A stretch of 18,360 bases of DNA from an uncultured Erysipelotrichaceae bacterium. GTDB lineage: Bacteria > Bacillota_I > Bacilli_A > Erysipelotrichales > Erysipelotrichaceae. Position numbers and translations under genes: made by a program. The notes under the pieces were generated by a model, which saw only the letters and a program-made list of their open reading frames with translations, had not been told where the DNA came from and made no database searches. Below, piece after piece: positions 7,150 through 14,785 of the stretch. Location of the stretch: assembly GCA_934675465.1 (NCBI GenBank), contig CAKUQM010000035.1, positions 1 to 18,360 on the forward strand. The letters run 5' to 3'. Position 1 is the first letter of the stretch. Every line of letters begins with the position of its first letter.

Positions 7150-7341
7150 ATGGTAAAACTTATGAAAAAAGATAAAGAATATACAGCTAAATTAGATAGT
7201 AAGAAAAGGGTGGTTTTAAGAGGAGCCAAGTATGATTACTATGAGGTAAAAGAATATCCAAATGGTAAGATTGTTTTAGAGCCGAGAGTGTTGTCAAATC
7301 CCCAATTAAAGAAAACTGATGGTGAAAGTGTAGTAGAATAA
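7150..7341 (+). CDS. Small AbrB-like protein, function unknown
   Basis: A 63-residue basic protein. The core TAKLDSKKRVVLRGAKYDYY followed by NGKIVLEPRVL resembles the swapped-hairpin AbrB/MraZ/antitoxin fold (a strand ending R-V-x-L, then G-x-IVLxP), which binds DNA as a dimer. That is a pattern-level resemblance, not a firm family match. Two starts are possible, ATG at 7150 or at 7162 (giving 59 residues); neither has a strong ribosome binding site, and the palindrome at 7136-7149 lies directly before the first. A DNA-binding product next to a palindrome would fit autoregulation. It is followed closely by the next gene and murC. Confidence 0.6.
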   Translation: MVKLMKKDKEYTAKLDSKKRVVLRGAKYDYYEVKEYPNGKIVLEPRVLSNPQLKKTDGESVVE

Positions 7342-7359
7342 AAGAAGGTAGGTTAAGTT

Positions 7360-8025
7360 ATGGCAAGTTCACAAACATTGAAACAAAAATTTATTGATTT
7401 ATTATTTGAAGACGAATATGATGTCTCTAATCCAGAGGTTAAGAATAGAAGGCCTGAGAGTAGGATGAAGGCTTCAGATATTTTGTATAAAAAGCCTGAG
7501 GTTAAAAAAGAGGAGCCTGTTGTTAAGGCTGAAGAGGTTAAAAGAGAAGAACCTGTTAAAAGAGTGGTACAAGAATCTAAAGTTAATAATACTTTTATTA
7601 ATTATGAACAAAAAGAAGAACGTAATGACTTTATTGATGTTATTAAGACTCCTGTTTATGATGATGCTAAAAGAGAAGAACCTGAGGAAAAGTATGTGGC
7701 TCAGCCTTTCTTGAGCCCTATGTTTGGTAGTCTTGAAAAGGAAGAGAAGAAGGCTAAGGAACCAATTTCTGATGTAAATTATGCATGTTTAGAAAAGCCT
7801 CGCTCAAGTTATTTAGGAACAGTTTTATCTCCAATTTATGGTTATGAGTCTATTACTAATGTTCAAAAGGAAACTAAGAAAGTAGACAATTCAAAGAAGG
7901 TAGCTACTGATGTTACTTCTGATTTGGCTGATATCTTTTCAAACGTTGATTTTAATGAAAAAGATGATATGGATAAGACGGCTGAAATCAATTTGTTTGA
8001 TGAGTTGTATAAGACAAAGGACTAA
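7360..8025 (+). CDS. Charged, mostly disordered protein upstream of murC
   Basis: The 221-residue protein opens with a short helix (SQTLKQKFIDLLFEDEYD) and is then low in complexity, dominated by Lys, Glu, Pro and Val (KKEEPVVKAEEVKREEP). Within the disordered part are related short motifs, FLSPMFGS and VLSPIYGYE, plus IKTPVYDD, about 40-75 residues apart; the C terminus (ADIFSNVDFNEK...INLFDELYKTKD) looks helical and acidic. There is no signal peptide or membrane segment, so it is probably cytoplasmic. Spaced SP-x-aromatic-G motifs suggest linear binding sites for a partner. It ends 3 bases before murC, a position where relatives carry division or DNA-translocation genes, so a cell-envelope or division role is possible but unproven. 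An AGGTAGG ribosome binding site supports the start. Confidence 0.65.
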   Translation: MASSQTLKQKFIDLLFEDEYDVSNPEVKNRRPESRMKASDILYKKPEVKKEEPVVKAEEVKREEPVKRVVQESKVNNTFINYEQKEERNDFIDVIKTPVYDDAKREEPEEKYVAQPFLSPMFGSLEKEEKKAKEPISDVNYACLEKPRSSYLGTVLSPIYGYESITNVQKETKKVDNSKKVATDVTSDLADIFSNVDFNEKDDMDKTAEINLFDELYKTKD

Positions 8026-8028
8026 GAT

Positions 8029-9333
8029 ATGTTTTATTTCATTGGTATAAAGGGTTCTGGTATGGCGGCTCTAGCTGTCATGTTGAAAGAAATTGGTAAT
8101 GAGGTAATGGGTTCAGATTTAGATAAACATTTCTTTACTGAAGATGAACTTATTAAGCATGATATTAAGATTGTTAATTTTGATCCAAATAATATTAAAG
8201 ATAACTATACAGTAATTATTGGCAATGCTTTCTTGGAAGATTTCCCTGAAGTTATAGCGGCTAGAAATAATCCAACTTGTAAGTGTTATAGATATCATGA
8301 GTATCTTGGTGAACTTATGAAGAATTATAAGTCTGTTTCACTAAGTGGATCTCATGGTAAGACAACAACTACTACAATGTGTAAGAATGTTTTATCTCAT
8401 TTCTTTAAGACAGCTTATTTGATTGGTGATGGAGAAGGGTATTTAGCTAAGGATAGTGAATACTTATGCGTTGAATCTGATGAGTTCAGAAATCATTTCC
8501 ATTCATATTATCCTGATTATGCAGTTATCAATAATATTGAAATTGATCATGTAGATTTCTTTAAGGATGAAGTTGATTATTTCAATTCTTATCAAAAGTT
8601 TATTGGTAATGTTAAAAAGATTACTTTCTATTATGGTGATGATAGTTGGTGTAAGAAACTAAACTTTAACGGCAAAGAAAATTATAGTTTTGGTTTTGAA
8701 GACTGTGATGATTTCTATGCGAATAATCTAGTTGAGACTAATAAGGGCGCTACTTTTGATTTATATTTTAAAGGTGAATTTGTTAAGACATTTAATTTGC
8801 CTTTGATCGGTAGGCACTTATTGATTGATGCCTTAGGCGTTATATCTTTGGCTTATAAATTAGGTTTGGACTTAAATGTAGTTGAAGAATCATTTACTGA
8901 TTATAAGGGTCCAAAACGTAGATATATCGTAGAGGAATATCATAATTCAATTCTTGTTGATGATTATGCACATCATCCAACTGAAGTTGCAGTAACTTTA
9001 AAGGCTACAAGACTTCGTTATCCCGATAAGAAGGTAGTGGCAATCTTTAAACCACATCGCGCTTCTAGAGTTCTTCATTTTGCGAAAGATTTTAAGGAAG
9101 CTTTAGAGTTAGCGGACAAGATTTATTTATTGGATTTTACTTCTATCGATGATAAGCAAGATGGCACTGATATTGATATTAATTATTTAGCTAAGATGAT
9201 TGATGGTTCTATTGTGTTAAGTGAGGATGAAGAAGGTGCTAAGTTATTAGCTTCAAATGGCGAAGCAGTATATGTGTTCATGTCTAGTAAAGACATTTAT
9301 AACTTGGCTCATTTAACTAAGAAATATTTGTAG
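8029..9333 (+). CDS. murC: UDP-N-acetylmuramate--L-alanine ligase
   Basis: MurC adds L-alanine to UDP-N-acetylmuramate with ATP, the first amino acid of the peptidoglycan stem, in the cytoplasm. The 434 residues show the full Mur ligase layout: Rossmann GIKGSGM (6-12) for the UDP substrate, P-loop GSHGKTTTT (107-115), ESDE (149-152), NNIEIDHVD (168-176) with Mg-binding histidine, and DDYAHHPTE (311-319) opening the C-terminal ligase domain, followed by KPHRASR. Length is at the short end for the family but nothing essential is missing. AAAGGA about 8 bases before the ATG supports the start. A working MurC means a peptidoglycan wall, which excludes a wall-less mollicute. Confidence 0.95.
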   Translation: MFYFIGIKGSGMAALAVMLKEIGNEVMGSDLDKHFFTEDELIKHDIKIVNFDPNNIKDNYTVIIGNAFLEDFPEVIAARNNPTCKCYRYHEYLGELMKNYKSVSLSGSHGKTTTTTMCKNVLSHFFKTAYLIGDGEGYLAKDSEYLCVESDEFRNHFHSYYPDYAVINNIEIDHVDFFKDEVDYFNSYQKFIGNVKKITFYYGDDSWCKKLNFNGKENYSFGFEDCDDFYANNLVETNKGATFDLYFKGEFVKTFNLPLIGRHLLIDALGVISLAYKLGLDLNVVEESFTDYKGPKRRYIVEEYHNSILVDDYAHHPTEVAVTLKATRLRYPDKKVVAIFKPHRASRVLHFAKDFKEALELADKIYLLDFTSIDDKQDGTDIDINYLAKMIDGSIVLSEDEEGAKLLASNGEAVYVFMSSKDIYNLAHLTKKYL

Positions 9334-9353
9334 TGAGAGGGCTTACAATATCC

Positions 9354-9382
9354 TTGAAAAAGTTTTCATAATTTTATAGAAT
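9354..9382 (+). promoter_or_regulatory. Sigma-A promoter with overlapping cre-like operator for the ytxG-ytxH-ccpA operon
   Basis: TTGAAA (9354-9359), a 17-base spacer and TAGAAT (9377-9382) make a good vegetative promoter 21 bases before the next start codon. Overlapping the -35 and spacer, TGAAAAAGTTTTCA (9355-9368) matches the CcpA operator consensus TGNAANCGNTNNCA at every specified base except one central C to A, and its arms TGAAAA/TTTTCA are perfectly symmetric. Since ccpA itself is the third gene downstream, the site suggests negative autoregulation. Confidence 0.65.
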
Positions 9383-9402
9383 GTTTGTAGAGGTAAAGAT
9401 AC

Positions 9403-9798
9403 ATGGCTAGTTTTTCTTATTTATGTAAAGAATTGCTTCCTATTTTAGGAGTAATCGCATTAATATTTTTGATTATTTTCTTATTTAAACTGATTAAGTT
9501 AATCATTTCATTAGATGTAACGGTCAATAAGACACACGGTTCTATTGAAATGGTTGAAAAATCACTTGATAAGGTGCAAGCACCACTAGATACTGCTGTA
9601 AATGTTTCTAAGCATATTGATGATGCATGTGAGGCAACTGGCAAGGCTATAAATGATGCCAAGGATTATGTTTCTAAAAACTTGGATAATATAAAGGATA
9701 AGGTTTCAAGTTTTGTGAAAAAGGAAGAAAAGACTAATGATGAGCCTGATGAATTAAAGGAAGTTAGTCTTGATGATATTTTAAGTAAAGGAGAATAA
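9403..9798 (+). CDS. YtxG-like DUF948 membrane protein
   Basis: The 131-residue protein has one N-terminal transmembrane segment (about 11-36, ILGVIALIFLIIFLF) and a long helical cytoplasmic tail with the DUF948 pattern of a conserved T..GSIEMVEKSLDKVQAPLDTAVNVSKHID. The function of DUF948/YtxG proteins is not well defined; in Bacillus ytxG follows murC and precedes ytxH, exactly as here, and a general-stress and cell-envelope association is reported for that cluster. The AGAGG ribosome binding site and the promoter at 9354 support the start. The gene lies 4 bases from the next. Confidence 0.7.
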   Translation: MASFSYLCKELLPILGVIALIFLIIFLFKLIKLIISLDVTVNKTHGSIEMVEKSLDKVQAPLDTAVNVSKHIDDACEATGKAINDAKDYVSKNLDNIKDKVSSFVKKEEKTNDEPDELKEVSLDDILSKGE

Positions 9799-9802
9799 GA
9801 GT

Positions 9803-10429
9803 ATGACTGATGAAATTAAAATTGAAGAACAAATTGATGAAACAGTTGAAGAGATGAAGAAGAAGATTGATGAAATCTCTAAGGGTGCCGATGAAGTTGA
9901 TGGCGATCTTCAAGATAAGGCTAAAGAAGTTAAGGAAAAGTCTGTTGAAGTTTTAAATAAGGCTATCGATAAACTTAAGGAACTTTATTCTCAAGCAACA
10001 GATCCTGAAGAAGTTAAGAAAACATTGGATTTTGTGAAGACTAAGGCTAAGGAACTTAGTGATGGTGCTAACAAAGCTTTCAAGGAACTTAAGGAAAAGG
10101 AAGAAGTAAAGAAAGCGGCAAGTACTGTAGAGGCTTATGCTAAAGAGGCTAGTGAGAAGGTGAGTGAGGCTGTAGATAATCTTAAGGCAAATGAAAATGT
10201 TAAGAAGGTTACTGATAAGTTAACGGATACTTATGAAAAGGCAGCTAAGGGTGTGAATGACTATTTAAGCAAGCCTGAAGTTCAAGAAGGTATTGAACAT
10301 GCTAAGGATGTTACAATCGATGTTGCTGAAAAGGCAAAGGATGTAACTATTGATGTAGCTGAAAAGGCTGTTGCAGCTTTAAAAAAGTGGTTAAAACCAG
10401 AAGATAAAGAAAATTCAGATAAGGAATAA
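9803..10429 (+). CDS. YtxH-like amphipathic coiled-coil protein with LEA-type repeats
   Basis: The 208-residue protein is almost entirely Lys/Glu/Ala/Asp-rich amphipathic helix with no aromatic core and no membrane segment. Eleven-residue periodicity typical of LEA and apolipoprotein-like helices is plain; near the C terminus AKDVTIDVAEK occurs twice in tandem. It sits where Bacillus has ytxH, between ytxG and ccpA, so I call it YtxH-like by position and composition, not by a specific motif. Such helices can coat membranes or protect proteins under stress; partnership with the membrane-anchored upstream protein, also a helical rod, is likely. AAAGGAG at 9787-9793, inside the end of the upstream gene, gives a strong start. 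Confidence 0.6.
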   Translation: MTDEIKIEEQIDETVEEMKKKIDEISKGADEVDGDLQDKAKEVKEKSVEVLNKAIDKLKELYSQATDPEEVKKTLDFVKTKAKELSDGANKAFKELKEKEEVKKAASTVEAYAKEASEKVSEAVDNLKANENVKKVTDKLTDTYEKAAKGVNDYLSKPEVQEGIEHAKDVTIDVAEKAKDVTIDVAEKAVAALKKWLKPEDKENSDKE

Positions 10430-10434
10430 TAATT

Positions 10435-11427
10435 ATGAAACGTGTAACTATTTACGATGTAGCTAGACAAGCTAATGTTTCCCTAGCCACCGTATCTAGG
10501 GTAATGAACGGTTCAGATGTTGTTAAAAAGGCGACAAAAGAGAAGGTTGAAGAAGCAATTAAGACCCTGGGCTATAAACCAAATGCTATAGCTCAGGGCT
10601 TAGCTTTGCAAAGAACAACTACTATTGGTTTGATTTTTCCTGAAGAATCAATTGGTACCACAGGCCAATTAATTAACGGCTTGTGCGATGTTGCAAAAAT
10701 TTATGACTACAACATCTATTTACATGCAGTTACCCAAGGTATTACTAATATCCAAGAGGCTGTTGATGAGGTTATCAAGTCAAGAGTTGATGGTGTTGTT
10801 ATCTATTGCAACAATGGTCTAGATGATGAGGCTACTAAGGAATTGGATGCTTATAATATCCCAATCGTTGCGGTTGGTGATCGCATTATCGCTAATTCTA
10901 TTTGTTCTGTTTGTGTTGACTATCGTAAGGCAGTCTATGATACTTGTGATGAATATATTAACAAGGGTATCAAAGATATTGCGATATTAGATGATAGAAG
11001 AAACCACAACATGTCAAAGGAAATGGTAGAAGGTGCAGCCAAGTGTTTTAAGGACCATAATTTAACATTTAAGGGCTATTTAGATTTCTCTAGTGATGAG
11101 CGTTCTACTTATAAGTTCTTAAAGAGTTATTTTAAGAACCATAGACATCAATTGATGATTGTGAATCGTGATTCTCAAGCTTTAGCATGTTTAAATGCAT
11201 GTAACGAGAATGGTGTCAAAGTTCCTGAGGAAATGGAAATCATTTGTTTGAATGATACAAAATATCTATCAATGGTAAGACCTGAGGTTAGTGCTTTTGA
11301 AGTGCCAACCTATGACCTAGGTGCTGTTTCTATGCGTCTAATGACTAAGATGCTTAAGAATGAAAAGGTCGAAGATAAACAAAAAGTATTAGGTTATATT
11401 TATAAGGAAAGAAAGACTACAAAATAA
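10435..11427 (+). CDS. ccpA: Catabolite control protein A (LacI family)
   Basis: A 330-residue LacI/GalR regulator. The N-terminal helix-turn-helix VTIYDVARQANVSLATVSRV and hinge GYKPNAIAQGLA are very close to Bacillus CcpA, and the C-terminal segment NDTKYLSMVRPEVS...VPTYDLGAVSMRLMTK matches the CcpA-specific stretch NTRLSLMVRPxLS...PTYDIGAVAMRL. CcpA, with seryl-phosphorylated HPr, represses or activates carbon-use genes at cre sites. The middle of the effector domain (DDRRNHNMSKEMVEG) has diverged more than the rest. Position after ytxG-ytxH and before tyrS repeats the Bacillus order. AAGGA in the upstream stop region serves as ribosome binding site. A near-consensus cre lies on the operon promoter. 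Confidence 0.9.
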   Translation: MKRVTIYDVARQANVSLATVSRVMNGSDVVKKATKEKVEEAIKTLGYKPNAIAQGLALQRTTTIGLIFPEESIGTTGQLINGLCDVAKIYDYNIYLHAVTQGITNIQEAVDEVIKSRVDGVVIYCNNGLDDEATKELDAYNIPIVAVGDRIIANSICSVCVDYRKAVYDTCDEYINKGIKDIAILDDRRNHNMSKEMVEGAAKCFKDHNLTFKGYLDFSSDERSTYKFLKSYFKNHRHQLMIVNRDSQALACLNACNENGVKVPEEMEIICLNDTKYLSMVRPEVSAFEVPTYDLGAVSMRLMTKMLKNEKVEDKQKVLGYIYKERKTTK

Positions 11428-11430
11428 AAT

Positions 11431-12657
11431 ATGGGTATATATGAAGAATTAGAGTGGAGAGGACTTATCAAGGATTGTTCATCTCCTGAAATTAAAGAAA
11501 AATTAAATGCAGGAGGTATGACATTCTATATTGGAACCGATCCAACTGGCGATTCCTTACATATTGGTCATTTCTCTAGTTTTTTGATTTCAAAAAGATT
11601 AAAGGATGCAGGACACAATCCTGTATTACTAGTTGGTGGTGGTACTGGCCTAATCGGTGACCCTAAACCAGATAGTGAAAGACCAATGATTACTAAAGAA
11701 GAAGTTCAACATAACTTCGATTGCTTAAGTAAGCAAGCTACTAAGTTATTTGGTTTTAAAGTGGTTAATAACTATGATTGGCTACATAGCTTTTCATATT
11801 TAGAATTCTTAAGAGATGTCGGTAAGTATTTTAATATTAACTACATGTTAAATAAGGATATTATCAAGAGAAGATTGGATGAGGGTATTACTTATACTGA
11901 ATTCTCTTATATGTTGCTTCAAGCTTATGACTTTTTACATTTATATGAAAATGAAGATGTAACATTACAGGTTGCTGGTCAAGACCAATGGGGTAATATT
12001 ACTGCTGGTATTGAGCTTATTAGAAAGAAACTTGGTAAGGAAGCTTATGGTTTTACAATGCCCTTATTAACAAAGTCTGATGGTTCTAAGTTTGGTAAGA
12101 CTAATGGTAAGGCTATTTGGTTAGATGCTAATAAGACTAGTCCTTATGAAATGTATCAATTCTTTATCAATTCTGAGGATGAAAAGGTTATTGATTACTT
12201 GAAATTCTTAACTTTCTTAAGTAGAGAAGAAATTGAAGAATTAGAGAGATCGAATAAAGAAGAACCACATTTGCGTTTAGCTCATAAGGCTCTAGCAAAA
12301 GAAGTTATTACTTTCATTCATGGTGAAGAGGCTTACAATACAGCTGTAAAGATTGCAGATACTTTCTTTAAGGGAAATATCAAGGATTTAACATATAGTG
12401 AATTAAAGGATGCGACTAATGATTTAGAAAAGACAGTTGTTGTAAGTGGTACACCTTTAGTTGATGTATTAATTTCTGCTGGTGTATGTAAGTCAAAAAG
12501 AGAAGCAAGAGATTTAATTAGTGGCAATTCTATCAGCGTTAATGGAGATAAGGTTAATTCATTAGACTTCGTTGTTAATGCTGAGGATGCTTTTGATTCG
12601 AAGCTTACTATTATTAAAAAAGGTAAGAAATTCTATTACGCTATTAACTTTGAATAA
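11431..12657 (+). CDS. tyrS: Tyrosyl-tRNA synthetase
   Basis: This class I synthetase charges tRNA-Tyr. The 408 residues have YIGTDPTGDSLHIGH with the HIGH motif at 44-47, QVAGQDQWGNITAG forming the tyrosine pocket, the KMSKS-equivalent KFGKT at 220-224, and a C-terminal S4-type RNA-binding domain (about 340-405, SKREARDLISGNSISVNG). All catalytic landmarks are present. The gene starts 3 bases after ccpA with a weak ribosome binding site, so it is translated with it. No T-box leader is visible, unlike the tyrS of many Bacillota; expression seems to follow the ccpA operon promoter. Confidence 0.95.
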   Translation: MGIYEELEWRGLIKDCSSPEIKEKLNAGGMTFYIGTDPTGDSLHIGHFSSFLISKRLKDAGHNPVLLVGGGTGLIGDPKPDSERPMITKEEVQHNFDCLSKQATKLFGFKVVNNYDWLHSFSYLEFLRDVGKYFNINYMLNKDIIKRRLDEGITYTEFSYMLLQAYDFLHLYENEDVTLQVAGQDQWGNITAGIELIRKKLGKEAYGFTMPLLTKSDGSKFGKTNGKAIWLDANKTSPYEMYQFFINSEDEKVIDYLKFLTFLSREEIEELERSNKEEPHLRLAHKALAKEVITFIHGEEAYNTAVKIADTFFKGNIKDLTYSELKDATNDLEKTVVVSGTPLVDVLISAGVCKSKREARDLISGNSISVNGDKVNSLDFVVNAEDAFDSKLTIIKKGKKFYYAINFE

Positions 12658-12658
12658 A

Positions 12659-13144
12659 ATGATTAAAAAAATATTCCTATGCTTTTTGATGGTGCTTTTA
12701 TTAACATCTTGTTCTAATAGTAAGGACATTGATGCTGGTGCTATGGAAAGATATAATTCGATGATAGAACAATTGAGCACTCGTGCTGATTTTAAAACTA
12801 AGAGTGAGTATTTTGATATTAGTCTTGATGTTGGTTCAATTGATGGTGCTTATCGTTTTTATGTGACAATCGATAATCCTAAAGCTGCTATGTATAATGT
12901 GGAGGCTATTGCGATTGAAAGTGATGTTGACTATTCAAATGAAATGGCAGCTAATATAGGCTTATTTGAAGATACTAAATATTCAATGATACCGAATCAA
13001 ACAAATGCTTCTAAGGGTTTTGTTAAGGGCATTAACATTTCAGGTGTTACTAAAAACGAGAATCCTGTATTGTATATTTTGGTTACTTGGACTAACAAGG
13101 ATGCCAACGTTACTAAAAGAGAGTTTTTTAAGTTAGGAGAGTAA
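12659..13144 (+). CDS. Lipoprotein of unknown function after tyrS
   Basis: I start this 161-residue protein at the ATG one base after the tyrS stop (the frame is open further upstream inside tyrS). It reads MIKKIFLCFLMVLLLTSC, a textbook lipoprotein signal with lipobox LTSC and lipidated cysteine 18, then SNSKD. The mature domain is beta-rich by pattern (YFDISLDVGSI, YRFYVTIDNPKA, ENPVLYILVTWTNK) and might be a small immunoglobulin-like fold; I recognise no named family. It should sit on the outer membrane face. It lies between tyrS and the flippase and is closely linked to both. Confidence 0.75.
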   Translation: MIKKIFLCFLMVLLLTSCSNSKDIDAGAMERYNSMIEQLSTRADFKTKSEYFDISLDVGSIDGAYRFYVTIDNPKAAMYNVEAIAIESDVDYSNEMAANIGLFEDTKYSMIPNQTNASKGFVKGINISGVTKNENPVLYILVTWTNKDANVTKREFFKLGE

Positions 13145-13147
13145 TTT

Positions 13148-14785
13148 ATGAAAGACAATAAAAAAAGTCAATCGTTATTGATTGCGACTCTTACTTCATC
13201 TTTTGGTATTTTTATTTCTAAGACTCTTGGCCTTATTTATTACTCACCGCTAAGTTCTTTTGCGGGGGAGGCAAATATGGCCTTTTATTCTATAGCCTAT
13301 ACCTATTATGATTTATTATTGAAGATTTCTAGTGCTGGTATTCCTTTTGCGATTGCTGCTTTAGTATCTAGATATTACGCTAAAGAAGACTATAAGACTG
13401 TTCTTTTGGTTAAAAAACTTGGTATTTCCATCGTAATGGGGCTAACCTTTATTGTAGCTATTGTCTTTGGATTATTATCACCATCTCTAGCTCGTCAATC
13501 TATGGGTTCTAGCGCTAGTATTACTGATATTGAAAATTTGAAGATGATATTTTCAATTCTTTTATTAGCAGTAATTCTTGTACCATATCTAAGTGCTATA
13601 AGAGGCTATTATCAAGGCTTAAAAAGACTAGACTTATATGGTTCATCACAAGCTTTAGAACAATTTATAAGAGTATTCTGCATTATATTCTTTGGTTTTC
13701 TATTCACAAGAATCTTTAATTTTGAATCGATATATGCTATATATGCCGCTATCGGTGCTGCTGGTGTGGCAGCTTTCGTGACTATAATCTTCTTTATGTT
13801 TTTCACAAAAGAAGATGATCAAAGAATCGATGAATTAGTAAAAGGACAAAGAAGTAAGGCCGTTAGTAAAAAATTACTTGTTGTTGAAATTATTTCGCTT
13901 AGTGTTCCTTACTTATTGATTTCTTTCTTAGGATCATTGAGTGCTTTGGTTAATTCTACTTTCTTTATGGATACAGTAACTAAGGCTGGTGTTCTTTCGG
14001 TTAATCAAGCCAAACTGGAGATGGGTATTTTGTTGGCTAACTGTAATAAGTTATCTAGTATTCCTCAAGTGTTAACACTTGGTTTCTCGGCAGGCCTTGT
14101 TCCTTATTTGTCTGAATCTTATGAGAAGCAAGATGTTAGGACATTGAATAAGCAAATTATTTCTTTGATTGAAACGGTTTTCTTTATTTTGATTCCTGCT
14201 GTACTTGTATTTATCTTCTTTGCGAAAGATATTTACTATATCATGTATGGTAATTCGAATCTAGAAATTGGTACTCAATTATTTAAATTCTATGCACTTG
14301 TAACCTTTACTGATACAATAGCTCCTATTTTATCTAGTATTATGATTACTTTAAGGCTTAAGAAAGAAGCAACTTTGACTCTATTGATGAGTTGTTTAAT
14401 AAAGCTACTTACATTCTTTATCTTTGTAAGATTAATGGGTTCAAATGGTATGACCTTTTCAACTGCTATTTCATCTGGTTTTGTCATTATCATGTATATC
14501 ATTATCTTACGTAAGAAATTTGGTACTAAATTCTCTAGGACTTTCAGAAAAACTTTGTTTATCATAATTTCTTCATTTATTATGATTTTACCTGGTGTTT
14601 TAGTTCATAACCTATTCCATCTAACATATACAAGTAGAATTATCAATATTCTTGTGATGATGTTGTGTGGCATTATTATGGTGCTTGTTTATTATGGGAT
14701 TACAGTATTTTTAGGATTGCCACAAGCTATCTTCAATATAAAAGAAGCAACACCTAGGGCGTTGCTAAAGAAGTTTAGAGCTTAG
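13148..14785 (+). CDS. MurJ/YtgP-type lipid flippase (MATE-like polysaccharide exporter)
   Basis: A 545-residue integral membrane protein with about 14 hydrophobic helices. The N terminus (TLTSSFGIFISKTLGLIYYS, then ISSAGIPFAIAALVSRYYA) matches the MVF/polysaccharide-flippase proteins of Bacillota such as YtgP and SpoVB, which move lipid II or related lipid-linked sugars across the membrane. YtgP is a functional MurJ in Bacillus; no sporulation genes are nearby, so a vegetative lipid II role is the better inference. Ribosome binding site AGGAGAG is 7-8 bases from the ATG, overlapping the end of the lipoprotein gene. Its last 11 bases overlap the 3' end of the convergent ispH. With murC upstream it puts two wall-synthesis steps in one neighbourhood. 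Confidence 0.8.
   Translation: MKDNKKSQSLLIATLTSSFGIFISKTLGLIYYSPLSSFAGEANMAFYSIAYTYYDLLLKISSAGIPFAIAALVSRYYAKEDYKTVLLVKKLGISIVMGLTFIVAIVFGLLSPSLARQSMGSSASITDIENLKMIFSILLLAVILVPYLSAIRGYYQGLKRLDLYGSSQALEQFIRVFCIIFFGFLFTRIFNFESIYAIYAAIGAAGVAAFVTIIFFMFFTKEDDQRIDELVKGQRSKAVSKKLLVVEIISLSVPYLLISFLGSLSALVNSTFFMDTVTKAGVLSVNQAKLEMGILLANCNKLSSIPQVLTLGFSAGLVPYLSESYEKQDVRTLNKQIISLIETVFFILIPAVLVFIFFAKDIYYIMYGNSNLEIGTQLFKFYALVTFTDTIAPILSSIMITLRLKKEATLTLLMSCLIKLLTFFIFVRLMGSNGMTFSTAISSGFVIIMYIIILRKKFGTKFSRTFRKTLFIIISSFIMILPGVLVHNLFHLTYTSRIINILVMMLCGIIMVLVYYGITVFLGLPQAIFNIKEATPRALLKKFRA

Noticed and set aside
11390..11431. T-box riboswitch before tyrS
   Set aside because: Only 3 bases separate ccpA from tyrS and no specifier or antiterminator structure is visible.
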